Numbered from the stretch's first letter, positions 43,327-54,949 are shown. The stretch is DNA of 64,000 nucleotides from Ophioderma brevispina (GCA_023653785.1 JAMKCH010005362.1:1-64000); one strand, 5' to 3'. The notes: generated by a model not told the origin, from the letters alone. A program made the numbers and translations.

Positions 43327-43957
43327 ATTGTAAATTATACAAACGTAGACTTACCTGCAGGATGATTGTAATTATTTTTTTTTCTCTTTCAGAGATTGTA
43401 ATTATTTGTGACCTGCTCCCACAAAACCAGGACAAAGTCTCAGAGTACTTTGGGAGAAAGAGATCAATAAACTTGTGTAAAATCAATAGAAAACAAAAGA
43501 ATTTCAAGGCATGTATTGATTTTTGATGGACAAAAGAAAGAGCAATGGTTACATGTTATACATCATTTTAAAGCTGGTTTTCCCAGCATTTCAAATCTGC
43601 GCTTATCTCAAAATGAAAATTTTCCGACTTTATCCGGGTTTCGTGGGAGCAGGTCACATTTTATTGAACATGTTCGGCAGTAGATAAGGTCTTTAAATCT
43701 GTATTTTGTCAATCATTTGCCCCTCCAAAGGTAAAACATCCCTTCTCTTGAAAGAAATGAAAAATGGTACAGTCCAATCTCTACCATGCAATCCATTGGA
43801 GCTATTAAATACTTGTCTTTTCAAGATGAGACCCATACAGAAACCAGACGCGACTGTCTTGGGTGGGCAGAAATGCCATCTTCGGGCTGGGGACTTCTGA
43901 ACAAAATAATTACAATCATCCTGCAGGTAAGTCTACTTTTGTATAATTTACAATTAT
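43327..43957. repeat. Inverted ~58-bp arms at the 3' end of the DIRS element
   Basis: TTGTAAATTATACAAACGTA plus GACTTACCTGCAGGATGATT at 43327-43385 returns in reverse complement at 43899-43957, where it overlaps the 3' end of the tyrosine recombinase frame. DIRS elements do have inverted terminal sequences, but this could equally be a local inverted duplication. Confidence 0.7.
43407..43658. mobile_element. 252-bp MITE with ~35-bp TIRs
   Basis: TGTGACCTGCTCCCACAAAA plus CCAGG on the left pairs with CCGGGTTTCGTGGGAGCAGG plus TCACA on the right; GACAAAGTC and GACTTTATC extend the pairing. It sits inside the inverted-arm structure 43327-43957. Confidence 0.8.
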
Positions 43958-45208
43958 TTGGTATAACTTGTTCCTCGTAGATACGGTCAGCTTGTTTGAA
44001 AATATCTGGTACAGAAATACCCTGCTGGTATGCAGCAGAAGTGGAAGCCGATCTAGAGGAACATGGCTTGAAGATCGAGGTATCAATTCCAATTTCTTCA
44101 TATCAGCTTAATCCAGCGGCCTTCAGTACTAAGCTCTTATAACTGCCTTGTGAGTGTGAACATATTGAATAAACAATTGCCTATCCTTCCTTACAGACTC
44201 TGTTGCCTTCAGGTAACAATCCAGAGTTTTGAAACACAGACGCGTCGATCTTTGCAAAATTTAGGTGTATCAATCTCATTTATACCACGACCAGGTCGGG
44301 TACACTTAGTAGGATTTGTGACAAAAAAAAAGATAACCCTTCAAATCTTTATTAATAAAATCAAGACTGAGGGAAATAGTAGCTTCTCAATGCCACCAAA
44401 ATAGCGGTTTTCCATGTTAAAAGCTTTAAAGGCAGATTTTCATTGGAGGAAGACCTTTAAGATATAAGGGGGGGGAACGGACTACAGTGCTGACCGGCCA
44501 TAGCGTGGCATTGTTGGCGGACGTTTATTAAAGGGGGATGGCCCGATTTAAGAATATGAAGTTTTCATCTTGAAAGATTGGCCGTCACTCCAAAACCCCA
44601 TCTGTAAAGTTTCGCGCCGATATTCAATCCATTTCGATGCGGAGAGCTAAAAACGTGAATGTGTAAGCCCCATAGAGTACTGGTTAAAATTAATATTGGT
44701 CGACCAAAACGGGGCACATTTTTGCTCATAACTTCCAAACCAAACATCTTTTGGCCTCTAAGATTTCACAGGGTAAATGAGAAAAATAGTAGAATGCTTC
44801 TGATACCAAAATGTTGGCCACTTTCGGTAAAATCTGGGGCTTCTGGGGACGAGGCTATTTGCGATCGGGCCATGGACCTTTAAAGCTGCATTTCATTTGG
44901 CGCTTTATCCAATAATGAATTCCCAGTGGCACACCATCAATTGGTAAATTATTCCTAGAGACAGCTGAACGATATGTGTTCACGGTGGAATAAGAGAGGC
45001 CTCTCTTAAACAAACACGAAAGAAATAATGAGATATCAACTATAGAAGCACGAAGGGGATTAACTTTTCTTGCAGAGCAGCAGCGAACCCACTCATTACA
45101 TGTACCTGCATACTGTTGTTGGGTACCATCTCTCCACGATGCGAGGATAAGATCAGCAGCTTTATTTGGAATTCCTTCCTGCGCCAGCTGTCTGCTGACA
45201 CAAGACAT
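43935..45208 (-). pseudogene. DIRS tyrosine recombinase, split by a MITE
   Basis: N-terminal core-binding part: ILASWRDGTQQQYAGT-NEWVRCCS, then RGLSYSTVNTYRSAVS and DGVPLG (45140-44920). After removal of the MITE at 44532-44879 the frame resumes with NKRPP..PRYG. The catalytic part follows in shifting frames: KCTRPGR (44290), QLFIQYV (44160), GIDTSIFKP (44080) and SRSASTSAAYQQGISVPDIF (44050-43990). The box II position that is normally HxxR reads CSSR (His to Cys), so even ignoring the breaks the enzyme may lack a key residue. The tail near 43940 has STRNKLYQIIVNY in place of the usual W-S...F-K-FY region. Confidence 0.85.
44532..44879. mobile_element. TTAA-target MITE, family 3, uninterrupted copy
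   Basis: TTAA (44528-44531), AGGGGGATGGCCCGAT ... ATCGGGCCATGGACCT, TTAA (44880-44883). 348 bp. It lies in the DIRS recombinase frame, which closes in register when the element and one TTAA are removed. The reverse-complement sister is at 15040-16013. Confidence 0.92.
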
Positions 45209-47128
45209 ATTCCTGCTACCTCACAAACCTCTGAAGAGGATGCTCACCCTCTGAGTTCAACAGTTGAAGAAGATCGTGATCTAGTGACAATCACAGTAAA
45301 CACTGGTTTGGGTACAAACATTCATAACAAGCTTGGATACCAGGGTTGAGCCTGCCAAACCGGTTCTATTATTAACATAAGAGGACCTTTATCGTAACCC
45401 ACTTTCTCGAGAACGCTGTTGATCAAGTAAAATGAAGGAAAATAGTATAGCTTAGTATGCCTTTAGAATAGCAAAATCATCTACCCTCCAAGCTATGTTT
45501 CCAGTACACACACCGTTGAGTTTGTGCATTTAATCTTGTCGCAACAGCTGTATTTCGGGATCGAGAAAGAACTTCTTTATCAGTTTGAGAAATATCTTGC
45601 GGTTTAGTCACCATTCTAGGTTGTCGTTGAAATTTCTTGACAGATTGCCTGCAGTTGAATTTTGGATACCTGGTAAGTGTTCGGCCGATATGCATATATG
45701 GTTTGTTAGGGCCCATCCCCAAATGTTTCTTGTAATTAAAGCAATTTGATGAGAGCGAGTTCCGCCCAGACGAATTATATAAGCGACAGCTATTGAGCTG
45801 TTCATCTGAATTCTTACATGTACTTCAGGTGTTGGAATCACCAAGGTCTGAAGGGCAAACCATGCCGCCATCAGTTACAAGATATTTATGTGCAGTATCC
45901 TTTCTTTTGCGGACCATAGTCCACTTGTCCTTGACGTGGAAGACAGACATATGTTCCTCATCCCTTGAGGGAAGCATCGGTTTGAAGCACTATAGTTTGT
46001 GTTGGAACAAAGATCTTTCGCTCGTTCCAATTGATGAGATTCAATCTCCATAAATGGAGCTCCTCTAGAGGGTCCAAAGATAAATTCATCCTTGCATTGT
46101 ATAGTCCCTGTCGAATTCTTTCAGGGCACTGTTCATGTCTGCTTGTAAAAACCGTCAAAAAAATACTGCCGGCAGAATCGCCTAATGAGATGCTTGCATT
46201 AAGCCCACTACTTTTGAAACTTAGCAAATTGTCGGACACTTTAAACTTAGAAGCTCTTCTATACATAATTTAAAATCTTGTTGAAATTTACCTCTGGTAA
46301 GTGAATTGTCATTGCCCTTGGGTCCAAAATAAAACCGGGAAAACTCCACCTTAGTTTTCGGTGAGATGTTTTTTTTCATATTTACACTGAATCCCAGTGA
46401 GGAAAGAAGTTGAACTGCAAATTTCGTTAGATGACAACTTTATGTTGCTGACGAAGCCATCAAAATCAAATCGTCGATATAGATAGGCAACGTCTGCCTC
46501 TCCCGCCTTAAGCTACCACTGGGAGTCTACTGGTATAATGGTTTTAGCACCTTTGTAAAAACTCTTTGAGCACTTGTCAGCTCGATTGGAAGGGCTGTGA
46601 ACTGAAAAGATTGTTTTTATTTCAAATGAAACGAAGATTTGCGGTGAGGAACATAAATTGGAATCGGAAAAATAGGTGTCCTTTAGGTCTATTGCTGCGA
46701 GGTAATCTCATTAATCTCACGGCATCTTGACGGTTTTCCATCTTGAAATGTTCGAAAATGATATTGTTTTAGAGGACGCAGATATATTAGTGGCCGTAAA
46801 TCTCCCGTCTTTTTCGGGACCAAAAACAGGCGCGAAACAAACTGATTTCTGCAAGACTTTGCCAACTGAATCGCCCTTTATGTTAACAACTTGTTTATCT
46901 CTGCTTACATAATGTCCTCTTGGTGTATACTTGTCACCAATATAACTGGAGCAAGCTTTTGCCGAGAAAAACGAATAATTGCAGACGATACCTTTTTATT
47001 GTCTGCAAAATGAATGGATCTTCTCTAATCACTTTCCAATTCTTTACACACAGACTTACCTCCCAATTCCTGTTGGGCGGGATTTTTTGAAAAGTGTAAT
47101 TTGAAAAAAAATACACGAGCCCTGTCAA

Positions 47129-47369
47129 TTAGTGCAATTCAGTTCATCTAATGTAAAAGCATCATTAAATAGAAACTCATCATTATCAATCACAAATTCA
47201 TTCTCTGCCTCCTCCTTGATGCAATGAAAATCACTATCATAATTAGCCGTTCTACTCACGGCAGCAAAACTATTAGCCAGCATTGTTGCTTTTTCATAAT
47301 CCGTAACAGTAACCTGACATTCTTTATCAGTGAGACAATAATTGATTTTTATGATTTATTATTAGAAAT
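47129..47369. other. Unassigned; may contain remains of the DIRS upstream region
   Basis: No motif recognised between the DIRS RT start and the neighbouring LINE fragment. Confidence 0.35.
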
Positions 47370-47510
47370 ACTTTTAACCGTATGCCAAACCCGACCAATT
47401 GATGTACGGGGATTAATATCGTCACAGAATTGTTGCCAACCTTTCCTTTTAGCTTCCCTAATATATAACTCTCCTGGGTTCAGCCCGTTTTTTAATACAT
47501 ATTCTATTAC

Positions 47511-47630
47511 CTCTGCTGCCCATTATTGAAAATGCAGCATTCTGATTGGTCAGTTTACTGCCCATTATTCTGCAATAATGGGTCGCCAATGCATTTTCTT
47601 AATAAATGAAGCTGTTTTAGGTAATAGAAT
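47511..47630. mobile_element. Short foldback element inside the LINE fragment
   Basis: ATTCTATTACC and GGTAATAGAAT ends; CTGCCCATTATTCTGCAATA plus ATGGG forms an inner hairpin. Confidence 0.65.
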
Positions 47631-47631
47631 A

Positions 47632-47788
47632 GAAATAAAGGGTTTGCAGTGTCATTTATGGGCTCATAATGTATCCTCGGCCAGAAAACTTTCAAATAAT
47701 GGGCTCGGCTGCGCCTCGCCCATTATTTAGTTTTTCTGACCTCGGACACATTATTCGCCCATAAATGACACTGCAAACCCTTTATTTC
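47632..47788. mobile_element. Foldback MITE with perfect ~30-bp arms and inner hairpin
   Basis: GAAATAAAGGGTTTGCAGTG plus TCATTTATGGG is exactly mirrored at the right end. The centre AATAATGGGCTCGGCTGCGC plus CTCGCCCATTATT is a second palindrome, so almost all 157 bases can pair. Confidence 0.9.
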
Positions 47789-48030
47789 TTAAATAATAAT
47801 CAGCAGGCAACATAGATATTTTAAGAAACATTCAAAACATGTTTGTTTTCCCTATCAGCTCTAATACAATCATCAGTCCACCGCGAAACAGGGGGTTTAT
47901 TACCTCTGAGAAGCCTTAGTTTTTGGAACTGAATTATTTAGGGCCTCTGCAAGATTCTGAACAAAATCATAAATCTCATCCACCGGATTAGATTCATCAG
48001 AGGGGTTTTATTCTTGATTCATCATTCTTC

Positions 48031-48482
48031 TTCCCCTAATCTATCCCAATTTGTCCGCTTTTAAAAAACCATGAACACGTAATTACCTCTATTTAACCAT
48101 TAATGTCACTTGTAATCTTATAATCACAGAAACAAGGTCACAATCCCAACCATCACCCCCGCCTCCCAAAACCAATATTCAGCCAGACCCCCAACCAAAA
48201 GATAATCAAGAAAAACAAACCGCTGTCTACTTTATGAAGACGCGCGAATGAATAAAACATCCAGTATTAAGACACACCAAACCAAGGCATCAACAACCTC
48301 TTCCAAAATTCTACCATTACTGCTTACTGGTCACTTAACCCTCCTGTGGTCGTTGGGAACTGTCTGGTTGAGCACTTCACAAGCTGGTTTTCCATTCCTG
48401 TCGGGTGTGTGCAATTGCTTTGTGTCTCTGCAAGTTTTTCTTCTTTGTTCATTCTACCATAAACCATACTGCCCCATTTTAA
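48031..48482. other. No feature recognised
   Basis: A 111-codon + strand open frame (48248-48583) crosses into the neighbouring MITE and shows no recognisable motif. Confidence 0.35.
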
Positions 48483-49006
48483 AGCGGCACTGGGCACATT
48501 TCACAAAATATGAAATTTCTTCATTATGCCTCTCAAATGATAGTCAAGGCCAGTGGAAGAACAGATATATTTTTAACACATAAAAATAACATACCACCCA
48601 AACGATAAGAACATTGATATGAGGATAAAGACAATCAGGTAAATTTATATAGGCCAATTTTTAAGTTTTCCATAACTTTAAAATCACAATGATTATATTA
48701 CATGAATATTATTTACTCGTACTCACGGAATATTAAAACCACAAGGTTTAGACGTCAACGTGTACTAGCGTGGAAACATGCATACGGCAAGCGTGTTCTT
48801 GTGTTAAACGCCATTTTCGGTCGTCTGCTGATTTCGCTTCGCCGGGCGACTCCTATTACAAATCGTTCCGTTTACCCCTAAGAAGCTGATTTGGTCTTAA
48901 TTATTTTCGGGTTAGGGCTTTTGTAAATAAAAAGCTTTACAACCATGCAAAAATATCGGTTTTTTTTTTTTAATTTGCCATTTTTTTCAATGTGCCAGTG
49001 GTCTCT
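48483..49006. mobile_element. TTAA-target MITE, family 5
   Basis: TTAA then AGCGGCACTGGGCACATT on the left; AATGTGCCAGTGGTCTCT then TTAA on the right; 524 bp. The right-hand part (AAGCTGATTTGGTCTTAATT) is repeated inverted at 49727-49862. Confidence 0.8.
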
Positions 49007-49726
49007 TTAAGGCAAGGATTCCCCCCAACCATAACATACCTCCACTGCAAGAACCTCAATAGCTCTCAATATGACCCAACATCCAATATTTTCATCATTC
49101 AGATTTACGGACGACCAGCAATTCAAACTCCACCACCACTAACATCTTCCTAACCGTACAGCGTAACAGTCGGGGACAGGGGGCAGGTTCCACCTCCAGA
49201 GGGTCTTTGACCGGAAGAAAAAGCTTGAAACTCAGCTAAATCAGCCTTTTTTGCGTGCTCACCAGGAAATTTTCACCTCAAACAGGAAAATCTGCCTCAA
49301 AACACCTCAAACAGGAAAAAATTCTGCTCAAAAACGGGAATTTGCCCCCCTCTGAATAGACCCCTGTTACCATCTCTATTAAGCCGTACGATTGCTTCAG
49401 GGCTCCCGACAGACTGGTTACGTATGAGTTAGGATTGCTAAGTATGTTCTGAACAAATTAGAGTTTTTTAATTTTAATCACCATTAGCTACATTTAATTA
49501 AAATTTTTACAGTGTGAACGTTCATTTAGTAGTGGTGTTTGTTTGTTTTTTCTACAGCAATAACCTATGATAATGCGGTAACGACCTGTGGTGTGAAATG
49601 ATAGATGTTGATTCAGATAATGGCAGCTGTTTTCGAGTCAACTCTCAGCACAGTTTTGTCGACCTACTGAGGCGGATTCGTTGCTGGGCAGGGGCGGAGG
49701 AAGCATGGATTAATTGGACACGTTAA
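49007..49726. other. No gene; short CAGGAAAA-type repeats
   Basis: CACCTCAAACAGGAAAA recurs two to three times at 49270-49330; otherwise nothing recognised. Confidence 0.4.
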
Positions 49727-49862
49727 AGAGACACTGGCACATTGCGCCTCAAGGATAGTTCAAAAATGCTATTGTGAATGGTTTAAAGCTTTTCTGAAAT
49801 AGCCCTCACGTGAAATGATTAAGACCAAATCAGCGTACTTATGGGTTAAAAAGAAACGAATT
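49727..49862. mobile_element. TTAA-target MITE, family 5, truncated inverted copy
   Basis: TTAA (49723-49726) then AGAGACACTGGCACATTG, followed by GATTAAGACCAAATCAGC; the other end was not found. Confidence 0.65.
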
Positions 49863-50209
49863 TAGAATTTAAATGGACTCCGGCGACATTATTCAGCAAG
49901 ACGGACGGAAATTGGCCCGTTTGACACAAGAAAACACACGCCTGAGTTGATTCCATATGGTTGCCCCTTGTTTGAAAGGTCTGTGACCTTTGTGGTTTAA
50001 GTATCAATGAGTACAGGTCTACGATATTCATGGCAATATATAGACACATTTGTTGACTAAAGTTAGGCCAAACTTAAAGTTAGCCTAAAAAATACAAATT
50101 ACCTGGATATCTTAGCCTCTTATGTAAGGCCACTATATTTTGTGTGTATGTTATTTTTGTGTGTAAAATATATTCTATTCTTCCAATGGCCTAGACTATC
50201 ATTTGCGAT

Positions 50210-50650
50210 CAAAATGAAAAAACTCATATTTTGTGAATACCGCTTTATAGTGGAGGGGGGCTCGTAAAATTTGGTTGAAGTTCATGTAATATGTTGGCAA
50301 CCACTCTATAAACGTATATACTACTGGGTATGGACGATTCAGAAAACCGATGTTGCCATTTTCCGTTTGCCTTTAGTGACCTTGACAAAAGGTCAAAGGT
50401 CAAAATGGTCATACATCGCCCAAAGCGGTATATCGAATTGGTACCAAAAGTGGCAAATTTCACCAAGGACACATTGTTATGATATTTTTTTTTTATTTGA
50501 CCTTTCGTTTTCTTGTTATTTTCAAAAAAGACCTACTTAGAGGACAATAATATGCGTAAAATTGCCTTTATGCAGATCCCAGTCCTGTCCAGAGCAACAG
50601 TTAGGCCTGAAGTTTTGCACAATACATTCACTATAAAAACCTCTTTTGAA
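50210..50650 (+). repeat. ~400-bp dispersed repeat, copy 1
   Basis: GTTGGCAACCACTCTATAAA, TTTAGTGACCTTGAC, AAAGGTCAAAGGTCAAAATG, CAGTCCTGTCCAGAGCAACA and GTTAGGCCTGA all recur in reverse order and complement at 52715-53110. It contains a perfect DR1 (AGGTCAAAGGTCA). Confidence 0.85.
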
Positions 50651-51887
50651 TGTAGAATAAAACACGATACGTACACATCCACATTATTTCTTGCTATTAA
50701 TATCCATGGGTAAGTAAAGTGTAAAACCAAAAAGAAAGAAATGGAAGGAATCGTCGTTATTACCGTGAATAACCACGATTTGCACTTCAGAGACAAAGGT
50801 ATGTATACTAGTTATCAGAGTCTCCTCATCACATGTATGAGAGTTTTAATATTACATCCAGGAGACCCTGAATTCTGTCCTAAGCAGATCAAGTATAGAG
50901 TCAGCCTATACCTCCGTGGGGGTGGGGGGCCCACGTTTGGTAGGTAGGGCGTTTTTGCCTCCGAGAGTCTGGAAGTAGGACCCATATAGCTATATATATC
51001 TGTTGCAAAAAAACGGACTCGTAGATATTACCCAAAATTTTAACCCAAATTTTTACCTTTTTCCTAAAAATGTTTACCTGTTGAAGCATATTTGGACAAT
51101 TTTGACTTCAGATATGAGGGAGATTCGACTCATTTTTCACTCCTAAATTTTAGGAAAAATTTGGCTTCTAATTGAGGAAAAAATTGACTAATTCGCAAAA
51201 CAAAATTTGAGGAAAAATTTGAACAAAACGAACCATGGCATACTAAAATTGTGCATGGAAAAAGGGGGGGGGGTCTATTGAGATAAAAATGAGATTGATT
51301 TGCGTAGTAAGTCCCCGTAAACCCCACCTGTTTTCATTTTTTCTGGTCTTATGTAGGAGAGTGTATGCAAATAAACTAGCCAAGAGACTAAACCACTTTG
51401 GATGCCATACTGGAGGACACACTCCACGATTATCATGTGTTATAATGGTTCATCACCCCATAATAGCATTACATTATCCTGGGATAATCCTCTGTCACAG
51501 ACCTCTTGGATCGAGAAAACTGCATTGGTGGGTTCATTCGTACATGTATGACGTTGTATTCACTTAGGCTTCTCTACGTATTATTCTAGCACATCTATAT
51601 GCCTGGAAAATTTTCATATTTTGTGTCTAGGATTGTGCATGTTTGATTTTAGCTGGAAGATGCCATTTTAAAGATCAGAAAAGTCTTTTGATGCCAAAAA
51701 AAGACCAAGACGGGGGAACCAATTTAAAACTCCTGCAGTGCAGTATTGCAATAGTCAAAAGTGATGATCTACCTAATTCAAATCATACACTAAGCTTTTG
51801 AGTTTTATTCATGAATATGGCATTGGCTGATTATCTTGAGATCATGCGTCGCGCGTACACCCCCGCACAAACACACACACGCACACA
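50651..51887. other. No gene recognised; loop between inverted repeat copies
   Basis: AAATTTGA/TTAGGAAAAATTTGGC-like words repeat loosely at 51040-51220; a (CA)n tract lies at 51870-51890. Confidence 0.4.
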
Positions 51888-52085
51888 CAAATCCCCCCCA
51901 CAAAGGTTGCAAAAAGGTCGACGTTTGTGTTGATTTTGTCCATTTAAAAATGGTCAAAGTGTAGAGAAATTTGACAAGAAGTCCACATTTTAGTGATGAG
52001 ATCGCTTCAAAAGAAAGGACTTTTTAGGGGGTTAGTCTGCTTTACCAAAATAGTCCACATGTTCAAAGTCCCGCCCCCCCCAAAC
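51888..52085 (+). repeat. Diverged fragment of the duplicated segment
   Basis: GAGAAATTTGACAAGAAGTC and the order of AGTGATGAGATCGCTTCAAA and AGTCCACATGTTCAAAGTCC resemble 2690-2870 and 7390-7560, so that part of the 2.2-kb duplication is itself a dispersed repeat. Confidence 0.55.
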
Positions 52086-52714
52086 AAAGAGTTCCAAAAA
52101 CCGCGTTATACGTATGTTAAACAAGTACAAGTAATTGATAGGTATTATAAAAGCACCCCTAAACAAGTTATGATAAGTGTAAAACCTTACCGTTAATAAA
52201 GTAATGGCAAATTGACCCTAAGCAAGTAGAAATTGTTTATTTGTATACTGAATAGCTCATTTACACAGAATCAGCCGAATACAATACAAACTCGAAATTT
52301 CCAAACCGTAACCTACATGTACGTCAAGTGTTGAAAGTACACCCCCTTTTCAGATGTCAAGGTTTTGATTACCCTTTCACGTTAAGTATGTTGTATCGTG
52401 CACAACTTGAAAAATACCCCTTGTACGTGTTTTCTTGGTCGTGCATGATATTCCCCTTTATCAATGACCAATGCACCCCGGCTCTGGATGGAAGGAATAA
52501 TTAAAAACATCATGTGCACATTAAGGACTGGAGACTGAAACGATAACTAGTATACTAAAACTTTTGTCTCTGTAGTTCGATTCCCGTGGTTGGTTTGACG
52601 GTTATAACAACAATTCGTCCATGGATTTGGTATTATGGACTACATCAACCATTTGCTCTTGCACTTTTCATAAAAACAACTGGTAGTTTACTTAGCCAGG
52701 TTATAATGGGGGTG
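52086..52714. other. No feature recognised
   Basis: Contains TAGTTCGATTCCCGTGG (52567-52583), which looks like an RNA polymerase III B box but has no matching A box or tRNA fold. Confidence 0.4.
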
Positions 52715-53110
52715 TGTAGGGTTCACTATACATGTGCAAAAAAACATGAGGCCTAACTCTTGCGTTGGACAGGACTGGAGTCTGCATATAACGGCCAAAT
52801 ATTGCAGTGTCCCTATGAGCTTTATTTTGATATAACAAGACAACAAAAAAGCTCAAAGTAACAAAATAAATATCATATACAACATTCCTTATAAATTGCC
52901 ACATTTGGTACCAAGGTCGATATACTTTGGAAGACGATGTATGTCCGCTTTGACCTTTGACCTCTTGTCAGGGTCACTAAAAGGTCAACGGAAAAAAAAA
53001 AAAAAAATGGACAACATCGTTTTCTGAATAGTCCGACCCAGTAGAGATACATTTATAGTGGTTGCCAACAATTAACATTGTGACTTATAAAATCACTCTC
53101 TGGAGGACAT
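52715..53110 (-). repeat. ~400-bp dispersed repeat, copy 2 (inverted)
   Basis: Reverse complement of 50210-50650, including TTTGACCTTTGACCTCTTGT and a long poly-A run near 52992. Confidence 0.85.
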
Positions 53111-54049
53111 AGTGCCCCTCCACTTTAATGAAATACCAAACAATAGCGTTTGATAATTTAACAATTAACAGATTGAATCCGACATCGACAGTGTAGCTAC
53201 TTCGACTAAGTATGACATCTTTAACATTTAGTATCGCGTTTCTCACATTTACGTTTTCCACTCTAACTATCGATATACCTACATTGGCAGATTTATAGCA
53301 AGTGCTTACAACGGGCGAGGTGACGGCTATACATTCTCGAAAAAAGACCGTAACGTTTGCCATAATCGAAAATCGCTGGTTGATAACACAACCGAATTCA
53401 TCACATTCAAAGAGGTTTGGTCAGATATTGGTGAGTATTGAGTAGGCGCTATGGATTTGAAAGCCGTCAAGCTATTCGCGAGACCCTGGGCTAAAAATTA
53501 CGACAATTGTGTTTCAGGCCCGTCGCCATGGGGGTGTGGGGTGGGTGGGGGTGTTGGAAACCCCCCCCCCCCATGCTATCCCCTCAAAAAGAAATAAATC
53601 AAAAATTGGGAAGAAGAGAGAGAGGTAAAAGAGGAAAGAGAAAAGAAATAGGGAAAGAGAAGAAAAGAAAGAGATAAGGGGAATTTAAGAATGAAACAAA
53701 AGTAGAACGACATCGAACGCATGATATTGAATCCAGCCTTACATAAATCCCAAATACCCCAATATTTGGCTTCCCACTCAGCAATTAGTTTGATCCAAGC
53801 CTAACCAACGGTAACTCATGAATTGAGTTAGATGTGCCGAACAGTACCTTTGATCAAACTTGTGTAAAATAAAATTTGAGAAACACGAGGGGAGCCATGT
53901 GCCATTCCCCAAGTTTGGTCTACCATTCTAAGGGGAATTTTCAGTCGGGGAGCTGAGTGGTCAAGAAAACAATTTGGTAGAGATCGATTTCCTAGCCCCC
54001 ACACAATAAACTATATAGGTCTACTGGCTGTCATTTGAATTAATACTAT
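53111..54049. other. No gene; G-rich, C-run and purine-rich tracts
   Basis: GGCCCGTCGCCATGGGGGTG followed by long G- and C-runs at 53518-53570, then a purine tract of about 80 bp (53608-53690). A 92-codon minus-strand open frame (53085-53363) has no motif I recognise. Confidence 0.4.
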
Positions 54050-54240
54050 ACTTACCTTTCAAAAATACTTTCTTAATAGCTAAAATCCAAGATCTTTTCC
54101 AGGGGCTCCACCCCCTGGACTCCGGCAGGGGCTCTGTCATGCCCCGCAGTCGTTGCATAAAAGACATTGGCGCTAGCTTTAAATAATGTGTATAGTTTCC
54201 CATTCGGTACAAGCTGATACTGCCCATTTGATCCCGGGGG
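54050..54240 (+). repeat. GC-rich hairpin repeat, copy 1
   Basis: AATAGCTAAAATCCAAGATC, CAGGGGCTCCACCCCCTGGA, CAGGGGCTCTG, then AAAGACATTGGCGCTAGC and GGTACAAGCTGATACTGCCC. The core folds on itself. Confidence 0.75.
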
Positions 54241-54689
54241 GGCCACTTGTATTCAAAGGTGGATATTATGCTTGAACAGAAACGTTAAAAAGGGTCTTTT
54301 TTCCAACCTGCGATGTTACGCGCGTCCATCGTTTAGGGTGTCAAAAACAAGCAAAATATTGAAAAAGGGTATGGTTTTTTCTCTTAACCCTGAATTTTCA
54401 TGTCATATCTCATTAAGCAGGTCTCAAAATTCCAAAATATTGTAAAATCAGAACTTGGGAAGAAAGCAAAGCAAGGTAATACAGGGTATATTAACGATTC
54501 CATTGCACTGGTACTTGTTGAGGGTATCATAACAGATAAAATACTTGATTAGGGTATGTTTTACTTGTTTTTTAAGTCGGTGAAAATACGTGTTTAGGGG
54601 TGGGCATTTTGAAAGTCGCATGTTCCGCAGTCATATCCGATCCACCTTGAATACAAGCGCCCCCCCCCCCTCAGGTCCATGATCAATGT

Positions 54690-54925
54690 ATCGTGAGCAA
54701 GTTAGAAACCAGTCTTTCTTTGAATTGGTTTACCAGTTTACCCCTCAAAAAGTGTAATCTTGAAGGTTATGATAGCTGAAATCCAAGAGCTCGGGGGCCT
54801 TCGCCCCTGGAACCCACCAGAGGCTCCGCTTCCTGCACCACACCAAATAAAGACATTGGCGCTCGCATATGCAATTCTCTTCGGCAGTACAAGCTTATAC
54901 AATGTACATACTGCCCGTCTCAGTG
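54690..54925 (+). repeat. GC-rich hairpin repeat, copy 2
   Basis: GATAGCTGAAATCCAAGAGC, GGGGGCCTTCGCCCCTGG, then AAAGACATTGGCGCTCGC and AGTACAAGCTTATAC, in the same order as copy 1. Confidence 0.75.
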
Positions 54926-54949
54926 ACAAAGTTAAAACCAGTCCTTTAC

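Larger units (their letters stand above)
43930..47128 (-). mobile_element. DIRS-type retrotransposon (RT, RNase H, tyrosine recombinase), degenerate
   Basis: Minus-strand order: VKNWKVIREDPFILQTIKRY (47060-46980); FGPEKDGRF (46810); DYLAAIDLKDTYFS (46700); LPIYIDDLILMAS (46490, RT active site YIDD at 46470-46481); LQTDASLKG (45960); AAWFALQTLV, NSSIAVAYI and AEHLPGIQNSTAGNLSRNF (45870-45610, RNase H); and a tyrosine recombinase from 45208 to about 43935. This RT-RH-YR order is diagnostic of DIRS elements, which integrate by a recombinase instead of an integrase or endonuclease. Frame breaks lie between and within domains. A TTAA MITE interrupts the recombinase. The gag region and full termini were not identified. 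Confidence 0.9.
47370..48030 (-). pseudogene. LINE fragment: endonuclease end and linker to RT
   Basis: Minus strand: VDEIYDFVQNLAEALN, VPKTKASQR, PPVSRWTDDCIRADREN (48000-47840), then after two palindromic elements LYIREAKRKGWQQFCDDIN and TSIGRVWHTVKSIS (47470-47390). The motifs P-KT...P.W..EC and W..FC...N..TP...VW..V..I are typical of the region between the AP endonuclease and RT of Jockey/CR1-like LINEs. The frame shifts after the RT side ends at about 47370, where no RT core follows. Confidence 0.75.

Noticed and set aside
46970..47128. Separate small gene suggested by a 64-codon minus-strand frame
   Set aside because: It contains the DIRS-typical NWK...DPFILQTI motif and is the start of the DIRS RT region.
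52567..52583. B-box-like TAGTTCGATTCCCGTGG suggesting a tRNA or SINE
   Set aside because: No A box at the right distance and no T-stem or acceptor pairing.
53085..53363. 92-codon minus-strand frame rich in Val/Asn
   Set aside because: Starts inside a dispersed repeat, has loose internal repetition, and no recognisable family.
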